Origin: an uncultured bacterium
Lineage (GTDB): Bacteria > Verrucomicrobiota > Kiritimatiellia > RFP12 > UBA1067
Direction of reading: 5' to 3'
DNA: 56,636 bases
NCBI GenBank assembly: GCA_902799385.1
Contig: CADCAK010000007.1
Span: forward strand, 1 to 56,636
Of the stretch, positions 8,203-16,570 are shown piece by piece; within the stretch, counting starts at the first letter, position 1, and every line of letters starts with the position of its first letter. The position numbers and the translations under genes are program-made. The notes beneath the pieces were generated by a model, which ran no database searches, was not told the DNA's origin, and saw only the letters and a program-made list of their open reading frames with translations.

Positions 8203-9132
8203 ATGAAGTCTGAACAGTCATTGATAGAGATATTTTCTCGCATTCATGGTACGCGGCCTTTTGGGGCGGATGCGGAGGTAGTTCCATTAGAAGGAACGAA
8301 TCTGCTCGTCTCGACGGATTCCTTTTCCGAGCGCGAGGATTTTCTCTCCGCCCTTGAGCCGGAGGCCATGGGAAGGGTGATGGCGTATGGCGCGATTGCA
8401 GACATCATCGCATGCGGGGCGAAGCCGGAGTTTCTTGTCCAGGCGTGGAACATAGACGACTCGCACGACGAAAGGTTCTATGAGCGCGTCGCGCAGGGCG
8501 TCCAGCAGGTCGTGTCGCACTACGGCGCAAAGGTCATCGGCGGCGATGTAGGCACGGCGAAGGAATGGTGCTGGACGGCGACAGTATTTGCGTCATGCAA
8601 AACGCCAGTTTGCCGCGTTGCGTCGCAGCGCATAGATTTCGATTTGTATGCGACGGGTCCGCTCGGTGCGGCGAACGCGGCTGTGTTTCTTGGTCACACG
8701 ATCCCCGAGCCGCAGCTTCGTGCGCCCGTGCCGAGTTCGGCGCTTTTCGCGACGGATACGAGCGGCGGGCTTTTCGACGCGCTGGAGAACTTCCGCCGCG
8801 TCAATAACGGGATGTGGCTTGAGCTGGATGCGGAGCGCGCCGTTTCGCCGGAAGTCGCGCGTAGTCTTCCGCCCGGCGTGGAGAAGGGCTGGGCGCTCGT
8901 CGGCGGAGTTGGCGAATACGAGCTTCTGTTTGCAGTTCCCGCCGGAACACCTGTCGCCGATGCCGTGAAGATCGGGCGCGGCGGATTCGCCGCGGAGGAT
9001 GCGTGCGATTTCCGCATCACGTACGGCGGAAAGGTCGGGCGCATGGTTTCGCCGCCGCCGGACTATCGCGCAATCCCGCGCGAGGGCTGGCTTGCGGAAA
9101 CGGCGGCATACTGGACTTCGCTTTGGGCGTAG
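8203..9132 (+). CDS. ThiL/PurM-superfamily (AIR synthase-related) protein
   Basis: This 309-residue protein has the PurM/ThiL layout. A metal/ATP-binding STDSFSER segment lies near residue 38, the GGDVGTAKEW strand near 108, and a GEYELLF segment near 235 corresponds to GEDYELLF of thiamine-monophosphate kinase. The missing Asp in GEYELLF and altered residues in the first motif make true ThiL activity uncertain. Superfamily members use ATP to phosphorylate or activate small substrates. No thiamine gene is adjacent (thiD lies 45 kb away), while lipid-type genes flank it, so a kinase for a cluster intermediate is an alternative. The gene ends 3 nt before the SDR gene. GGAAGC lies close upstream of the ATG. 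Confidence 0.7.
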   Translation: MKSEQSLIEIFSRIHGTRPFGADAEVVPLEGTNLLVSTDSFSEREDFLSALEPEAMGRVMAYGAIADIIACGAKPEFLVQAWNIDDSHDERFYERVAQGVQQVVSHYGAKVIGGDVGTAKEWCWTATVFASCKTPVCRVASQRIDFDLYATGPLGAANAAVFLGHTIPEPQLRAPVPSSALFATDTSGGLFDALENFRRVNNGMWLELDAERAVSPEVARSLPPGVEKGWALVGGVGEYELLFAVPAGTPVADAVKIGRGGFAAEDACDFRITYGGKVGRMVSPPPDYRAIPREGWLAETAAYWTSLWA

Positions 9133-9135
9133 ATT

Positions 9136-10110
9136 ATGGAAATTGTTCTTATAACAGGTGCCGGCGGGTACATCGGATCGAATGCCGCCGAATACTTCGC
9201 GAAAGCGGGGTATCGTGTCGTCGGCACGATCCATCGCCATGTCGCGGAGCGCTTGACGCAGCTTGGAATCAAGACGATAAGCGTCGATCTCGCTGACGCG
9301 ACGAATCTGCCGCGGCTCTTTGAGGAAAAGATCGACTATGTCGTCCACATCGCCGCGCGGGCGAGCGACGTCGGACGCGACGAATGGTTCCGCGAGGCGA
9401 ACTACGAAGCGGTGAAGAATCTTGCGGCTGCGGCGATGGAACATGGCGTGAAGCGGTTTGTCTATCTTTCCACTGCGGATGTTTACGGGCTTCACGATTT
9501 CAGCGGCGAGAGCGAAGAAGAGCTTGCCTTCGACGAGACGGTGAAGAATCCTTATCCGAAGTACAAGATTCTCTCCGAGAAGTGGCTCGCGGCGAATCTG
9601 CCGCGCGAACGCTTCAGCTGCGTAAGGCCGTGCGTCGTCTATGGGCGCGGCGACACTTCCATCACGCCGCGCACCGTCGCGTACTTGAAGAACTCGCCTC
9701 TTGTGTTCCATTTCGGAAAGTGGCGCGGACGCAACCGCTGGCCGCTCGCCCACGTGGAGAACGTCTGCCGCACTCTTCACGCCGCGATGGTGCTGCCAGA
9801 GGCGGGCGGGAAGGGCGTGACGGTCCTCGACTCGAAGCGGACGACATTGAGCGAATACTACCATGAGATTGCGCGGGAGTTCCTGGGCGGGAAGCGCCTG
9901 CGCGAATGCAGCATTCCGATGTGGGCGGTCCGTCCCGTTGCGTGGCTTTCGACGGCGCTTTCGCGCAACCGCAATGAGCCGCTCTTCGATCCGACGCTCT
10001 ATGCGCTCGACACGGTGGCGCACAACCTTGATTTCAGCAACGCGCGCATGCTCGCCTGGTTCGACAAGATGGGAATGGAGGAATTCCGCCATGATGGACA
10101 TAACGTATGA
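9136..10110 (+). CDS. NAD(P)-dependent extended SDR (epimerase/dehydratase family)
   Basis: A 324-residue extended short-chain dehydrogenase. The Rossmann motif TGAGGYIGSNA lies at residues 7-17, the catalytic-region STADVYG near 112-118, and the YxxxK pair in NPYPKYKILSEK near 140. Relatives include nucleotide-sugar epimerases, 3-beta-hydroxysteroid dehydrogenases and HpnA-like hopanoid-locus proteins. The residues do not fix the substrate. The gene follows the ThiL-like gene with 3 nt spacing and overlaps the DUF456 gene by 20 nt, so it is part of the same operon. In a cluster with a prenyltransferase and a lipid kinase, a prenyl-lipid or sugar-lipid substrate is a reasonable inference. Confidence 0.8.
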   Translation: MEIVLITGAGGYIGSNAAEYFAKAGYRVVGTIHRHVAERLTQLGIKTISVDLADATNLPRLFEEKIDYVVHIAARASDVGRDEWFREANYEAVKNLAAAAMEHGVKRFVYLSTADVYGLHDFSGESEEELAFDETVKNPYPKYKILSEKWLAANLPRERFSCVRPCVVYGRGDTSITPRTVAYLKNSPLVFHFGKWRGRNRWPLAHVENVCRTLHAAMVLPEAGGKGVTVLDSKRTTLSEYYHEIAREFLGGKRLRECSIPMWAVRPVAWLSTALSRNRNEPLFDPTLYALDTVAHNLDFSNARMLAWFDKMGMEEFRHDGHNV

Positions 10111-10576
10111 ATGGATCGGCTGGGTTCTGATTGCAATCGGAACCATCGGCTGCTTTCTCCCGGTGCTGCCGGGTCCGCCGATTGCATACGCGGCGCTTTT
10201 CCTCGCCCTTGCGCGAGGCGACCATTCGTCGCCAGGTGTCTCGACTTTTGTCGTCGCCGGCGTGGTGGTGGCGGTGGTGCTGGTGCTCGACTGGATAGTT
10301 CCGACGCTGGGGGCGAAGAAGTTCAACTGCTCGCGCCTCGGGATGCTCGGCTGCTTCATCGGAACGATCGTCGGGCTCTTCTTCCTTCCGCTTGGCGTTG
10401 TCCTGGGTCCGTTCATCGGGGCGCTTGCGGGTGAACTGGTGTCGGGCAAGCCGTTCGAGCTGTCGCTAAAGGGGGCGTTCGGCGCGCTCCTTGGCTATGT
10501 GTGCGGCGTGCTACTGAAGGTCGCCTGCTGCGGATTCATCGCATACCAGTTCTGGACGGCGGTCCACGGCGCATGA
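10091..10576 (+). CDS. DUF456 membrane protein
   Basis: A 161-residue integral membrane protein with four or five hydrophobic segments and Gly/Pro-rich turns: FLPVLPGPPIAYAALFLAL near the start, then FLPLGVVLGPFIGALAGEL, a typical DUF456 signature. The ATG at 10091 lies inside the end of the SDR gene; an ATG at 10094 is equally possible. A longer frame from 9863 is a shadow of the SDR. The function of the family is unknown. It closes the gene cluster that begins at 3667; the next gene has its own promoter. Confidence 0.8.
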   Translation: MMDITYEWIGWVLIAIGTIGCFLPVLPGPPIAYAALFLALARGDHSSPGVSTFVVAGVVVAVVLVLDWIVPTLGAKKFNCSRLGMLGCFIGTIVGLFFLPLGVVLGPFIGALAGELVSGKPFELSLKGAFGALLGYVCGVLLKVACCGFIAYQFWTAVHGA

Positions 10577-10591
10577 GGGTCCTTGAAGTTT

Positions 10592-10600
10592 TGATATAAT
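10592..10600 (+). promoter_or_regulatory. Extended -10 promoter of the U32 gene
   Basis: TGA TATAAT lies 31 nt before the ATG at 10632. The leader would be about 25 nt and contains CGAGGAAT, a possible ribosome binding site. No clear -35 is visible. Confidence 0.6.
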
Positions 10601-10631
10601 ACCCGACACGAGGAATGCGCATCACCTGCCC

Positions 10632-11891
10632 ATGAAACGTCCAGAGATTCTTGCCCCAGCCGGGGACTTCACTTGCCTTAAGGCCGCGATCGACGCAGGC
10701 GCCGATGCCGTATACTTCGGGCTCGGCACCTTCAACATGCGAGCGCGCAGCGGCGTCAACTTCAAGGAATCCGATCTCCCCGAGATCGCGCGCCGCTGCG
10801 GAAAGGTTCGCCGCTATCTTGCCCTCAACGCGATCATGTTCGAGGACGAGGCGGAGACGGTCGAGAAGACGATCGTTGCCGCGAAGCCGTACGTCGATGC
10901 GTTCATCGTCTCGGACTGGGGCGTCGTCTCGCTCTGCAAAAAGCACGGCGCGGCCTTCCACATCTCCACGCAGATGTCGACGTCCAATTCCGAGGCGGTT
11001 AAGTTCCTCGTCTCGCAGGGCGCGTCGCGCGTCGTCCTCGCGCGCGAGTGCACGCTCTCCGAAGTGAAGCGCATCTGCGCGTCGTCGCCCGTCGAGATAG
11101 AGTGCTTCGTCCATGGCGCGCAGTGCGTCGCCGAGTCGGGCCGCTGCTTCATGAGCCACGACATCTTCGGGAAGAGCGCCTGCCGGGGCGAGTGCGTCCA
11201 GCCGTGCCGCCGCCGGTTTCTCGTCAAGGCCGTGGACCTCTACGAGGACGCCGACGGCAATCCCGTGCACGCCGACGCAAAGGCGCAGTACGTCGTCGAG
11301 CCGCACACGGTGCTTTCCGCGAAGGACCTCTGCTCTTTAGGTTTTGTAGACAGGCTAATCGACGCTGGGATTTCCTCTTTCAAGATCGAGGGCCGTGCGC
11401 GCAACGCCAACTACGTCATGACGACGGTGCGTTGCTACCGCCGCGCCGTCGACGCGGTACTCTCGGGAACCTACACGCCAGAGCTTGTGCAAGAGCTGAC
11501 CGAGGAAGTGAAGACCGTGTTCCACCGCGAGTTCGCGGACGGCCTCTACTTCGGTCGCCCCGGAGCACACCAGTTCGCCGACAGCGAAGACTCTCTCGCG
11601 ACAACCGTGAAGCGGCATGTCGGCATAGTGATGGACTACTTCCTCAAGGCGGGGATTGCGCAGGTGAAGATACAGGACCACGCGATACGCCCCGGCGACG
11701 CGCTTCAGGTGCACGGCCCCACGACCGGCGTCGTAGAGCTGACGCTTGGCGAGCTTCGCCGCGACGACGAGAAGCCGGCGGTCGGCGAGAAGGGGACGTG
11801 GGTCACGTTCAGGTGTCCGCGCTGCCGTGTTGGCGACAAGGTTTTCTTTATAGAGAGGAAAGGGCCTGCGGCGCTTCCCCCATGTGGGTGA
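10632..11891 (+). CDS. Peptidase U32 family protein (RNA hydroxylation type)
   Basis: A 419-residue U32 protein. The N-terminal PEILAPAGDFTCLKAAIDAGADAVYFG and the signature ECFVHGAQCVAESGRCFMSH (near residue 158) are diagnostic. The four conserved Cys (HGAQC, GRC, SACRGEC, QPCR) are present. Family members once called collagenases include RlhA and TrhP, which with an Fe-S cluster hydroxylate 23S rRNA or tRNA-U34 using prephenate-derived chemistry. Which one this is cannot be settled from the sequence; the two-domain length fits TrhP-like forms better. A C-terminal Cys pair (RCPRCR) is also present. It has its own promoter and is followed by the promoter of an exported protein. Confidence 0.85.
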   Translation: MKRPEILAPAGDFTCLKAAIDAGADAVYFGLGTFNMRARSGVNFKESDLPEIARRCGKVRRYLALNAIMFEDEAETVEKTIVAAKPYVDAFIVSDWGVVSLCKKHGAAFHISTQMSTSNSEAVKFLVSQGASRVVLARECTLSEVKRICASSPVEIECFVHGAQCVAESGRCFMSHDIFGKSACRGECVQPCRRRFLVKAVDLYEDADGNPVHADAKAQYVVEPHTVLSAKDLCSLGFVDRLIDAGISSFKIEGRARNANYVMTTVRCYRRAVDAVLSGTYTPELVQELTEEVKTVFHREFADGLYFGRPGAHQFADSEDSLATTVKRHVGIVMDYFLKAGIAQVKIQDHAIRPGDALQVHGPTTGVVELTLGELRRDDEKPAVGEKGTWVTFRCPRCRVGDKVFFIERKGPAALPPCG

Positions 11892-11907
11892 AAAAAATTT
11901 TTATTTT

Positions 11908-11941
11908 CCCCCTTGCGGGGGATACGAGAATTTGGTATCAT
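11908..11941 (+). promoter_or_regulatory. Promoter of the secreted repeat protein with inverted repeat over the -35
   Basis: TTGCGG (11913-11918), a 17-nt spacer and an extended -10 TGG TATCAT (11933-11941) form the promoter. The -35 sits inside CCCCC-TTGC-GGGGG (11908-11921), an inverted repeat that could bind a regulator. The leader would be about 50 nt with a GAGAGGAAAC ribosome site. Confidence 0.6.
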
Positions 11942-11997
11942 ACGTGGTGTCTAAGAAAACCGGCAACAACTTTCAAAGACAAAGAGAGGAAACAAAC

Positions 11998-13734
11998 ATG
12001 AAAAAACTAATGATAACAATGGCGGTCGCGACTGCGATCGGACTTGTTCAGGCGGAGCTAACAGGTATGGCCACCTTTGAGGGTGATACCGTAAGCGACG
12101 CACTCAACCTCAACAACGGTGGTGCGCGTGAGTGGGACACTACTGGTGAAACAACGGGGACCGATCCTGATGCCTATGTTGTAGGCACAGAGGTCAAGGC
12201 GTATGGGCCTGGTGAGGCCCGGTGGGAGGATGTTGGGAGCAAGTATCTCGCGCTCGATGGTCTTGATCAGCCGCTTCAGCGTTATGCACAGGCTGGTGGA
12301 ACTGTGTACGAAATTCCTAAAGATGGAATCTACATTGACACGCGCGTAAAGTTCACTGTCTCCGAGGACGATGCTCCCGAAGCGGGCCCTGGTGACAAGC
12401 TCTGCGTCTGGGTTGGGGTGGATCCGGTGTCGGGTGCTACCAACCTTATGGTAAAGGCGGGCTACATAGAGGACCAATTTGGGACTACTGCTTCAACGAA
12501 CTATGTGGTTACAGGTGCTTTCCCCGATGGAAACATAGAGGGATGGCATCGTCTGACAGTCATTGCATACACACAGCTTGATGAAGATAACTGGCTGGGT
12601 TCTGGCTTTGCGATTAAGATTGATGGAAATCTCGTTGGCACGGAGCTCTGCCCATTCGCAGATCCTTCCACGTTTACATTTAACGACAATGTTAAGGCGT
12701 ATATGGCTTCCTCTCCCTACCAGCTTTTTCCGAGTTTGATTGCGGTTGGTGATGATAATAGCCAGACTCTGACCTCTGTCGGCTTCCAGGGCTCTGGCAG
12801 CATCGACAATGTTCAGTTCACAACGGATCCCATTCCGCAGCCGGAACCTGTTATTCCGACCTACGAGCTGACGGTTCCGTCGGTTGAACATGCTACGCCG
12901 ACAGTGACGACGAATGAGGTTAAGGTTACTGACCTTACGGCGATTCCTTCGAACACCGAGGTTGTTGTCACGTGGACGGCTGAGGATGGCTACAAGATCA
13001 CGCTTGGTGCAACCGAGACCATCACGATGGACAGCGACAAGACGGCTGCGACGCCGACGGTTGTGGCAATCACCTATGCAACACTGACGATCGTACCGGT
13101 TGATAACTGCACGATTGTTGTCTCGAATGCAACTGATGAGGTTGCAACGGGCACCCAGTTCGACAAGGATGATGCGGTGCTGCTCACGGTTTACCGTACG
13201 CCTGCCGAGGGCTACGAGCTCGTCGATGGCTGCGCTGCGACTGAAAACATCACGATGACAGGTGATATTACAGTCACGGCCGCAGTGAAGAAGTCTGGTG
13301 GCTCTGGCTATGATAGCGGCGATGGCGAGCATACCTTCACCATTGCGTCGGAAAGGGAAGCTGTACTTACGGCCGCCCTACCCGAGGGTGCTACATCGCT
13401 CGCCGACAAGGTCTCTGAGACCTCGGATCTCACCTATGCTCAGGCGTATGCGCTTGGCCTCTGGAGCGAGAACTCGGCGAAGGTTGAGGACCTCGATGCG
13501 ACGATTACCGTTGGCGCAGATGGCAAGGTTACGGTCTCTCTCGCGAATGCGCCTGCCTCCGGCTACCTCGTGACCTGCAAGGTCTATCAGAAGGCGAGCC
13601 TGACGGCTGAATGGCCAGCTGAGCCGACGGAGACCTATGCCTACGGCAGTGAGGTGCCGTTCACGCCTGCTGCCCAGGCCACGGCCGGCTTCTACAAGAT
13701 CGAGGTTGTGATCAGCAATGCCCTTCAGAACTAA
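11998..13734 (+). CDS. Secreted multi-domain protein with InlB/Big-like repeats
   Basis: A 578-residue exported protein. The ATG at 11998 starts a clear Sec signal peptide (MKKLMITMAVATAIGLVQAE) behind a good ribosome site. A concanavalin/LamG-like region follows (about residues 25-270), with WHRLTVIAYTQ and IDNVQF near its end. Two beta-rich modules come next, including YATLTIVPVDNCTIVVSN, of the type often seen as divergent InlB B-repeats. A C-terminal stretch ends FYKIEVVISNALQN. Base composition is less GC-rich at third positions than in neighbours, common in surface proteins. With its own promoter, leader and strong terminator it is a single-gene unit, probably well expressed. Exact function is unknown; a surface or extracellular binding role is inferred. 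Confidence 0.75.
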   Translation: MKKLMITMAVATAIGLVQAELTGMATFEGDTVSDALNLNNGGAREWDTTGETTGTDPDAYVVGTEVKAYGPGEARWEDVGSKYLALDGLDQPLQRYAQAGGTVYEIPKDGIYIDTRVKFTVSEDDAPEAGPGDKLCVWVGVDPVSGATNLMVKAGYIEDQFGTTASTNYVVTGAFPDGNIEGWHRLTVIAYTQLDEDNWLGSGFAIKIDGNLVGTELCPFADPSTFTFNDNVKAYMASSPYQLFPSLIAVGDDNSQTLTSVGFQGSGSIDNVQFTTDPIPQPEPVIPTYELTVPSVEHATPTVTTNEVKVTDLTAIPSNTEVVVTWTAEDGYKITLGATETITMDSDKTAATPTVVAITYATLTIVPVDNCTIVVSNATDEVATGTQFDKDDAVLLTVYRTPAEGYELVDGCAATENITMTGDITVTAAVKKSGGSGYDSGDGEHTFTIASEREAVLTAALPEGATSLADKVSETSDLTYAQAYALGLWSENSAKVEDLDATITVGADGKVTVSLANAPASGYLVTCKVYQKASLTAEWPAEPTETYAYGSEVPFTPAAQATAGFYKIEVVISNALQN

Positions 13735-13760
13735 GTGAGTTAGTGATCACAAAAAACGAA

Positions 13761-13793
13761 GCCCGCGGCAGAAACGCCGCGGGTTTTGTTTTT
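13761..13793 (+). terminator. Intrinsic terminator of the secreted protein gene
   Basis: CCCGCGGC (13762-13769), a 6-nt loop and GCCGCGGG (13776-13783) form a perfect 8-bp stem followed by TTTTGTTTTT. This is a textbook Rho-independent terminator, and it isolates the tRNA gene downstream. Confidence 0.93.
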
Positions 13794-13812
13794 AGGGAGA
13801 CGATGCGGGGCA

Positions 13813-13841
13813 TTGCCACGAAGGCCGCGATTTGGTAGACT
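13813..13841 (+). promoter_or_regulatory. Promoter of tRNA-Leu and probably rnc
   Basis: TTGCCA (13813-13818), a 17-nt spacer and TAGACT (13836-13841) lie 10 nt upstream of the tRNA 5' end. There is no separate promoter before rnc. Confidence 0.65.
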
Positions 13842-13850
13842 GTACGGAAA

Positions 13851-13939
<89 letters not shown>

Positions 13940-13945
13940 CACATC

Positions 13946-14617
13946 ATGGCCAATGCTGCAATGTCAGACACGGAAAACGAGATATTTGGCTACGCCTTCA
14001 AGAACGCAGCGCTTCTCTACGAGGCGCTTACCACGCCGTCGTTCAGGATGAGCAGCCCGGGCGCCGCCGACAACCAACGGCTTGAATTCCTCGGCGATGC
14101 CGTCCTCGGCTTCATCGCGGCGGAGCGGCTATACGGCTCCCTGCCCGACGCGCCGGAGGGCGTTCTCACCGTAAAGCGCACGCACATGGTCTCCTCCGCC
14201 GCGCTTTGCGAGGCGGCCGCGCACCACAATCTCGCGCCTCGCCTCAGGCGCAACAAGGGCGCAGCGCCGCTGCCCGAAAACTCGAAGACGCTCGCCGACG
14301 CAGCCGAGGCGGTGATCGGCGCGGCATACCTCGACGGCGGCCTCGACGCGGCGCGGACGATCTTCGACACGCTCGGCCTCGCCTCGATGGCCGACGCCGC
14401 AGGCTGCAACCCAAAGGGCGACCTCCAGATCCGCGCCCAGGCGATGACTCCGCCGCGCCACCCCTCGTACCGTCTCGTCAAGACCGAGGGTAGCGACCAC
14501 GCGCCTGTCTTCACCGTCGAAGTCTCGGTTGACGGCATCGGCACCGCCTCGGCGTCGGCGCACAGCCACAAGGAAGCAGAGTCGCTTGCCGCCGCAAAAC
14601 TCCTATCTGTGGTATAA
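13946..14617 (+). CDS. rnc: Ribonuclease III
   Basis: A 223-residue double-strand RNA endonuclease for rRNA and mRNA processing. The family signature NQRLEFLGDAVLGF lies at residues ~33-46, and the second acidic site ADAAEAVIGAAYLDGG near 115-130. The C-terminal part (about 150-223) fits a dsRNA-binding domain, ending SHKEAESLAAAKLL. The ATG lies only 6 nt after the tRNA CCA end, and an alternative ATG follows at 13961. No ribosome site is possible outside the tRNA itself. Processing of a shared transcript at the tRNA 3' end would leave an almost leaderless rnc mRNA. tkt starts 9 nt downstream with its own -10 box. Confidence 0.95.
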   Translation: MANAAMSDTENEIFGYAFKNAALLYEALTTPSFRMSSPGAADNQRLEFLGDAVLGFIAAERLYGSLPDAPEGVLTVKRTHMVSSAALCEAAAHHNLAPRLRRNKGAAPLPENSKTLADAAEAVIGAAYLDGGLDAARTIFDTLGLASMADAAGCNPKGDLQIRAQAMTPPRHPSYRLVKTEGSDHAPVFTVEVSVDGIGTASASAHSHKEAESLAAAKLLSVV

Positions 14618-14618
14618 T
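14610..14618 (+). promoter_or_regulatory. Extended -10 promoter of tkt, leaderless type
   Basis: TGG TATAAT overlaps the rnc stop region and ends 8 nt before the tkt ATG at 14627. The predicted leader is 0-2 nt. Confidence 0.65.
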
Positions 14619-14626
14619 ATACGCCT

Positions 14627-16570
14627 ATGAAAATCACCGAAGATACATTCCGTCTCGCCGCCAACACCATCCGCTGCCTCTGCGCGGACATGGTCGAAAA
14701 GGCGAAATCAGGCCACCCCGGCGCACCGATGGGCATGGCCGACCTCGCGTCCGTCCTCTGGCTCAAGCACCTCAATGTCGATCCCAAGGACCCAGCATGG
14801 GCCGGCCGCGACAGGCTCGTCTTTTCCGGCGGCCACGCCTCTTCCCTCGTCTACGCGCTCTTCCACCTCTCCGGCATGGGCGGCCTCTCCATGGACGAGC
14901 TCAAGACCTTCCGCCAGTGGGGCAGCCGCTGCGCCGGCCACCCCGAGCGCGGCGTCGCGCCGGGCGTCGAGGTGACGACCGGGCCCCTCGGCCAGGGCAT
15001 CGCGATGGGCGTCGGACTTGCGCTCGCCGCGAAGAAGGCGAAGGTCGCGAACCGCACATGGGTCTTCTGCGGCGACGGCGACCTCGAGGAAGGCATCTCC
15101 CACGAGGCGGCGAGTTTCGCGGGCGCGCTAAAGCTCGACAACCTCACACTTGTATACGACTCGAACCATATCACCATCGAGGGCGACACCGCCCTCGCCA
15201 TGGCCGACGACGCTAAGAAGCGCTTCGAGAGCTACGGCTGGAAGGTCTTCGAGGTCGACGGCCACGACCCCGCCGCAATCGACCGCGTCTACCGCCGCGC
15301 CGAGAAGGTCGTCGGCTGCCCCGCGATAGTCATCGCGACTACGCACATCGGCTGCGGCGCCCCGACGAAGCACGATACGCCCGACTGCCACGGCGTGCCT
15401 CTCGGCGCCGACGAGCTCGCGGCAACCAAGAAGGCGCTCGGCTTCGACCCCGAGAAGAGCTTCTTCGTCCCCGACGAGGTTTACGCCGTCTTCCGCGCGC
15501 GGACTCTCCAGCAGCACCGCTTCGCGAACAAGGCAAGGAAGTCGGGCCCCGAGCCTGCGTCCTTCGCCCTCCCCTCGCGCAAGGAGCTCTTGAAGGCGCT
15601 TCCCGCGTTCGACCCCGCCAAGCCCGTCGCCACCCGCGCCGCGTGCGGCACCGTCATGAACGCGCTCGCGCCGCTCGTCACCGGGCTCGTCGGCGGTAGC
15701 GCGGACCTCGGGCCCTCGAACAAGACGGTCCTCAAGGGCCTCGGCGACATCGGTCCCGGCGCATACGATGGCCGCAACGTCCACTTCGGCATACGCGAGC
15801 TCGCGATGACGGCGATTGCCAACGGCCTCACGGCGTTCGGCCAGGGCCTGCGCGGCTACGGCGCGACGTTCTTCGTCTTCTCCGACTACTGCAAGCCGGC
15901 GATCCGCCTCGCGGCGCTCATGGAGCTGCCGTCGATCTTCGTCTTCTCGCACGACAGCTACTGCGTCGGCGAGGACGGCCCGACGCACGAGCCGGTCGAG
16001 CAGCTTGCGGGCCTCAGGTCCATGCCCAACATCCGCACGTGGCGTCCGGCCGACGCGAACGAGACGGCCTATGCCTGGGTCGAGGCCCTTCTCAGGACCG
16101 ACGGCCCGAGCTGCATCGTCACGACCCGCCAGGACCTTCCCGTCCTCGATGGCGTTACGGCCGACGGCGTCGCGAAGGGCGGCTACGTCGTATATTCGGC
16201 AGGCGTCCAGGACTCGACGACGATTCTCTTCGTCGCGACCGGCTCGGAAGTGACCCTCTGCGTCGAGGCCGCGAAGCGCCTCGCCGCCGAGGGCGTTGGC
16301 GTCCGCGTCGCATCCTTCCCGTGCATCGAGCGCTTCTACCTCGAGACGACGCCTGAGTACCGCTGCTCGGTGATGCCCCAAGAGATGACGCGCCGCGTTG
16401 TCGTCGAGGCCGGCGTGCGCTACGGGCTCGACCGCTTCCGCCTCGACTTCCGCACGACGGCCTTCGTGACGCTCGACCACTTCGGCGCGTCCTCGCCGTA
16501 CCCGACGCTCGCCGTCAAGTTCGGCTTCACGCCCGACAACGTCTACAACGTGGCGAAGACGCTTCTCTGA
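14627..16570 (+). CDS. tkt: Transketolase
   Basis: A 647-residue thiamine-diphosphate enzyme of the non-oxidative pentose phosphate pathway, moving two-carbon ketol units between sugar phosphates. The N-terminal KSGHPGAPMGMADLA segment, the ThDP/Mg motif FCGDGDLEEGISHEA near residue 150, and the pyrimidine-domain HFGIRELAM near 388 are visible. The EDGPTHEPVEQL substrate-binding segment follows near 450. The full length fits the family's ~650-670. The stop overlaps the murJ start by one base. Transcription probably begins at the adjacent extended -10 box. Confidence 0.96.
   Translation: MKITEDTFRLAANTIRCLCADMVEKAKSGHPGAPMGMADLASVLWLKHLNVDPKDPAWAGRDRLVFSGGHASSLVYALFHLSGMGGLSMDELKTFRQWGSRCAGHPERGVAPGVEVTTGPLGQGIAMGVGLALAAKKAKVANRTWVFCGDGDLEEGISHEAASFAGALKLDNLTLVYDSNHITIEGDTALAMADDAKKRFESYGWKVFEVDGHDPAAIDRVYRRAEKVVGCPAIVIATTHIGCGAPTKHDTPDCHGVPLGADELAATKKALGFDPEKSFFVPDEVYAVFRARTLQQHRFANKARKSGPEPASFALPSRKELLKALPAFDPAKPVATRAACGTVMNALAPLVTGLVGGSADLGPSNKTVLKGLGDIGPGAYDGRNVHFGIRELAMTAIANGLTAFGQGLRGYGATFFVFSDYCKPAIRLAALMELPSIFVFSHDSYCVGEDGPTHEPVEQLAGLRSMPNIRTWRPADANETAYAWVEALLRTDGPSCIVTTRQDLPVLDGVTADGVAKGGYVVYSAGVQDSTTILFVATGSEVTLCVEAAKRLAAEGVGVRVASFPCIERFYLETTPEYRCSVMPQEMTRRVVVEAGVRYGLDRFRLDFRTTAFVTLDHFGASSPYPTLAVKFGFTPDNVYNVAKTLL

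Noticed and set aside
8145..8213. 22-codon open frame between the ATPase and ThiL-like genes
   Set aside because: It overlaps both genes, is short and basic, and has no ribosome site beyond that of the next gene; no support for expression.
10583..10588. TTGAAG as the -35 of the U32 promoter
   Set aside because: It lies only 6 nt before the -10 hexamer, far too close for a sigma-70 promoter.
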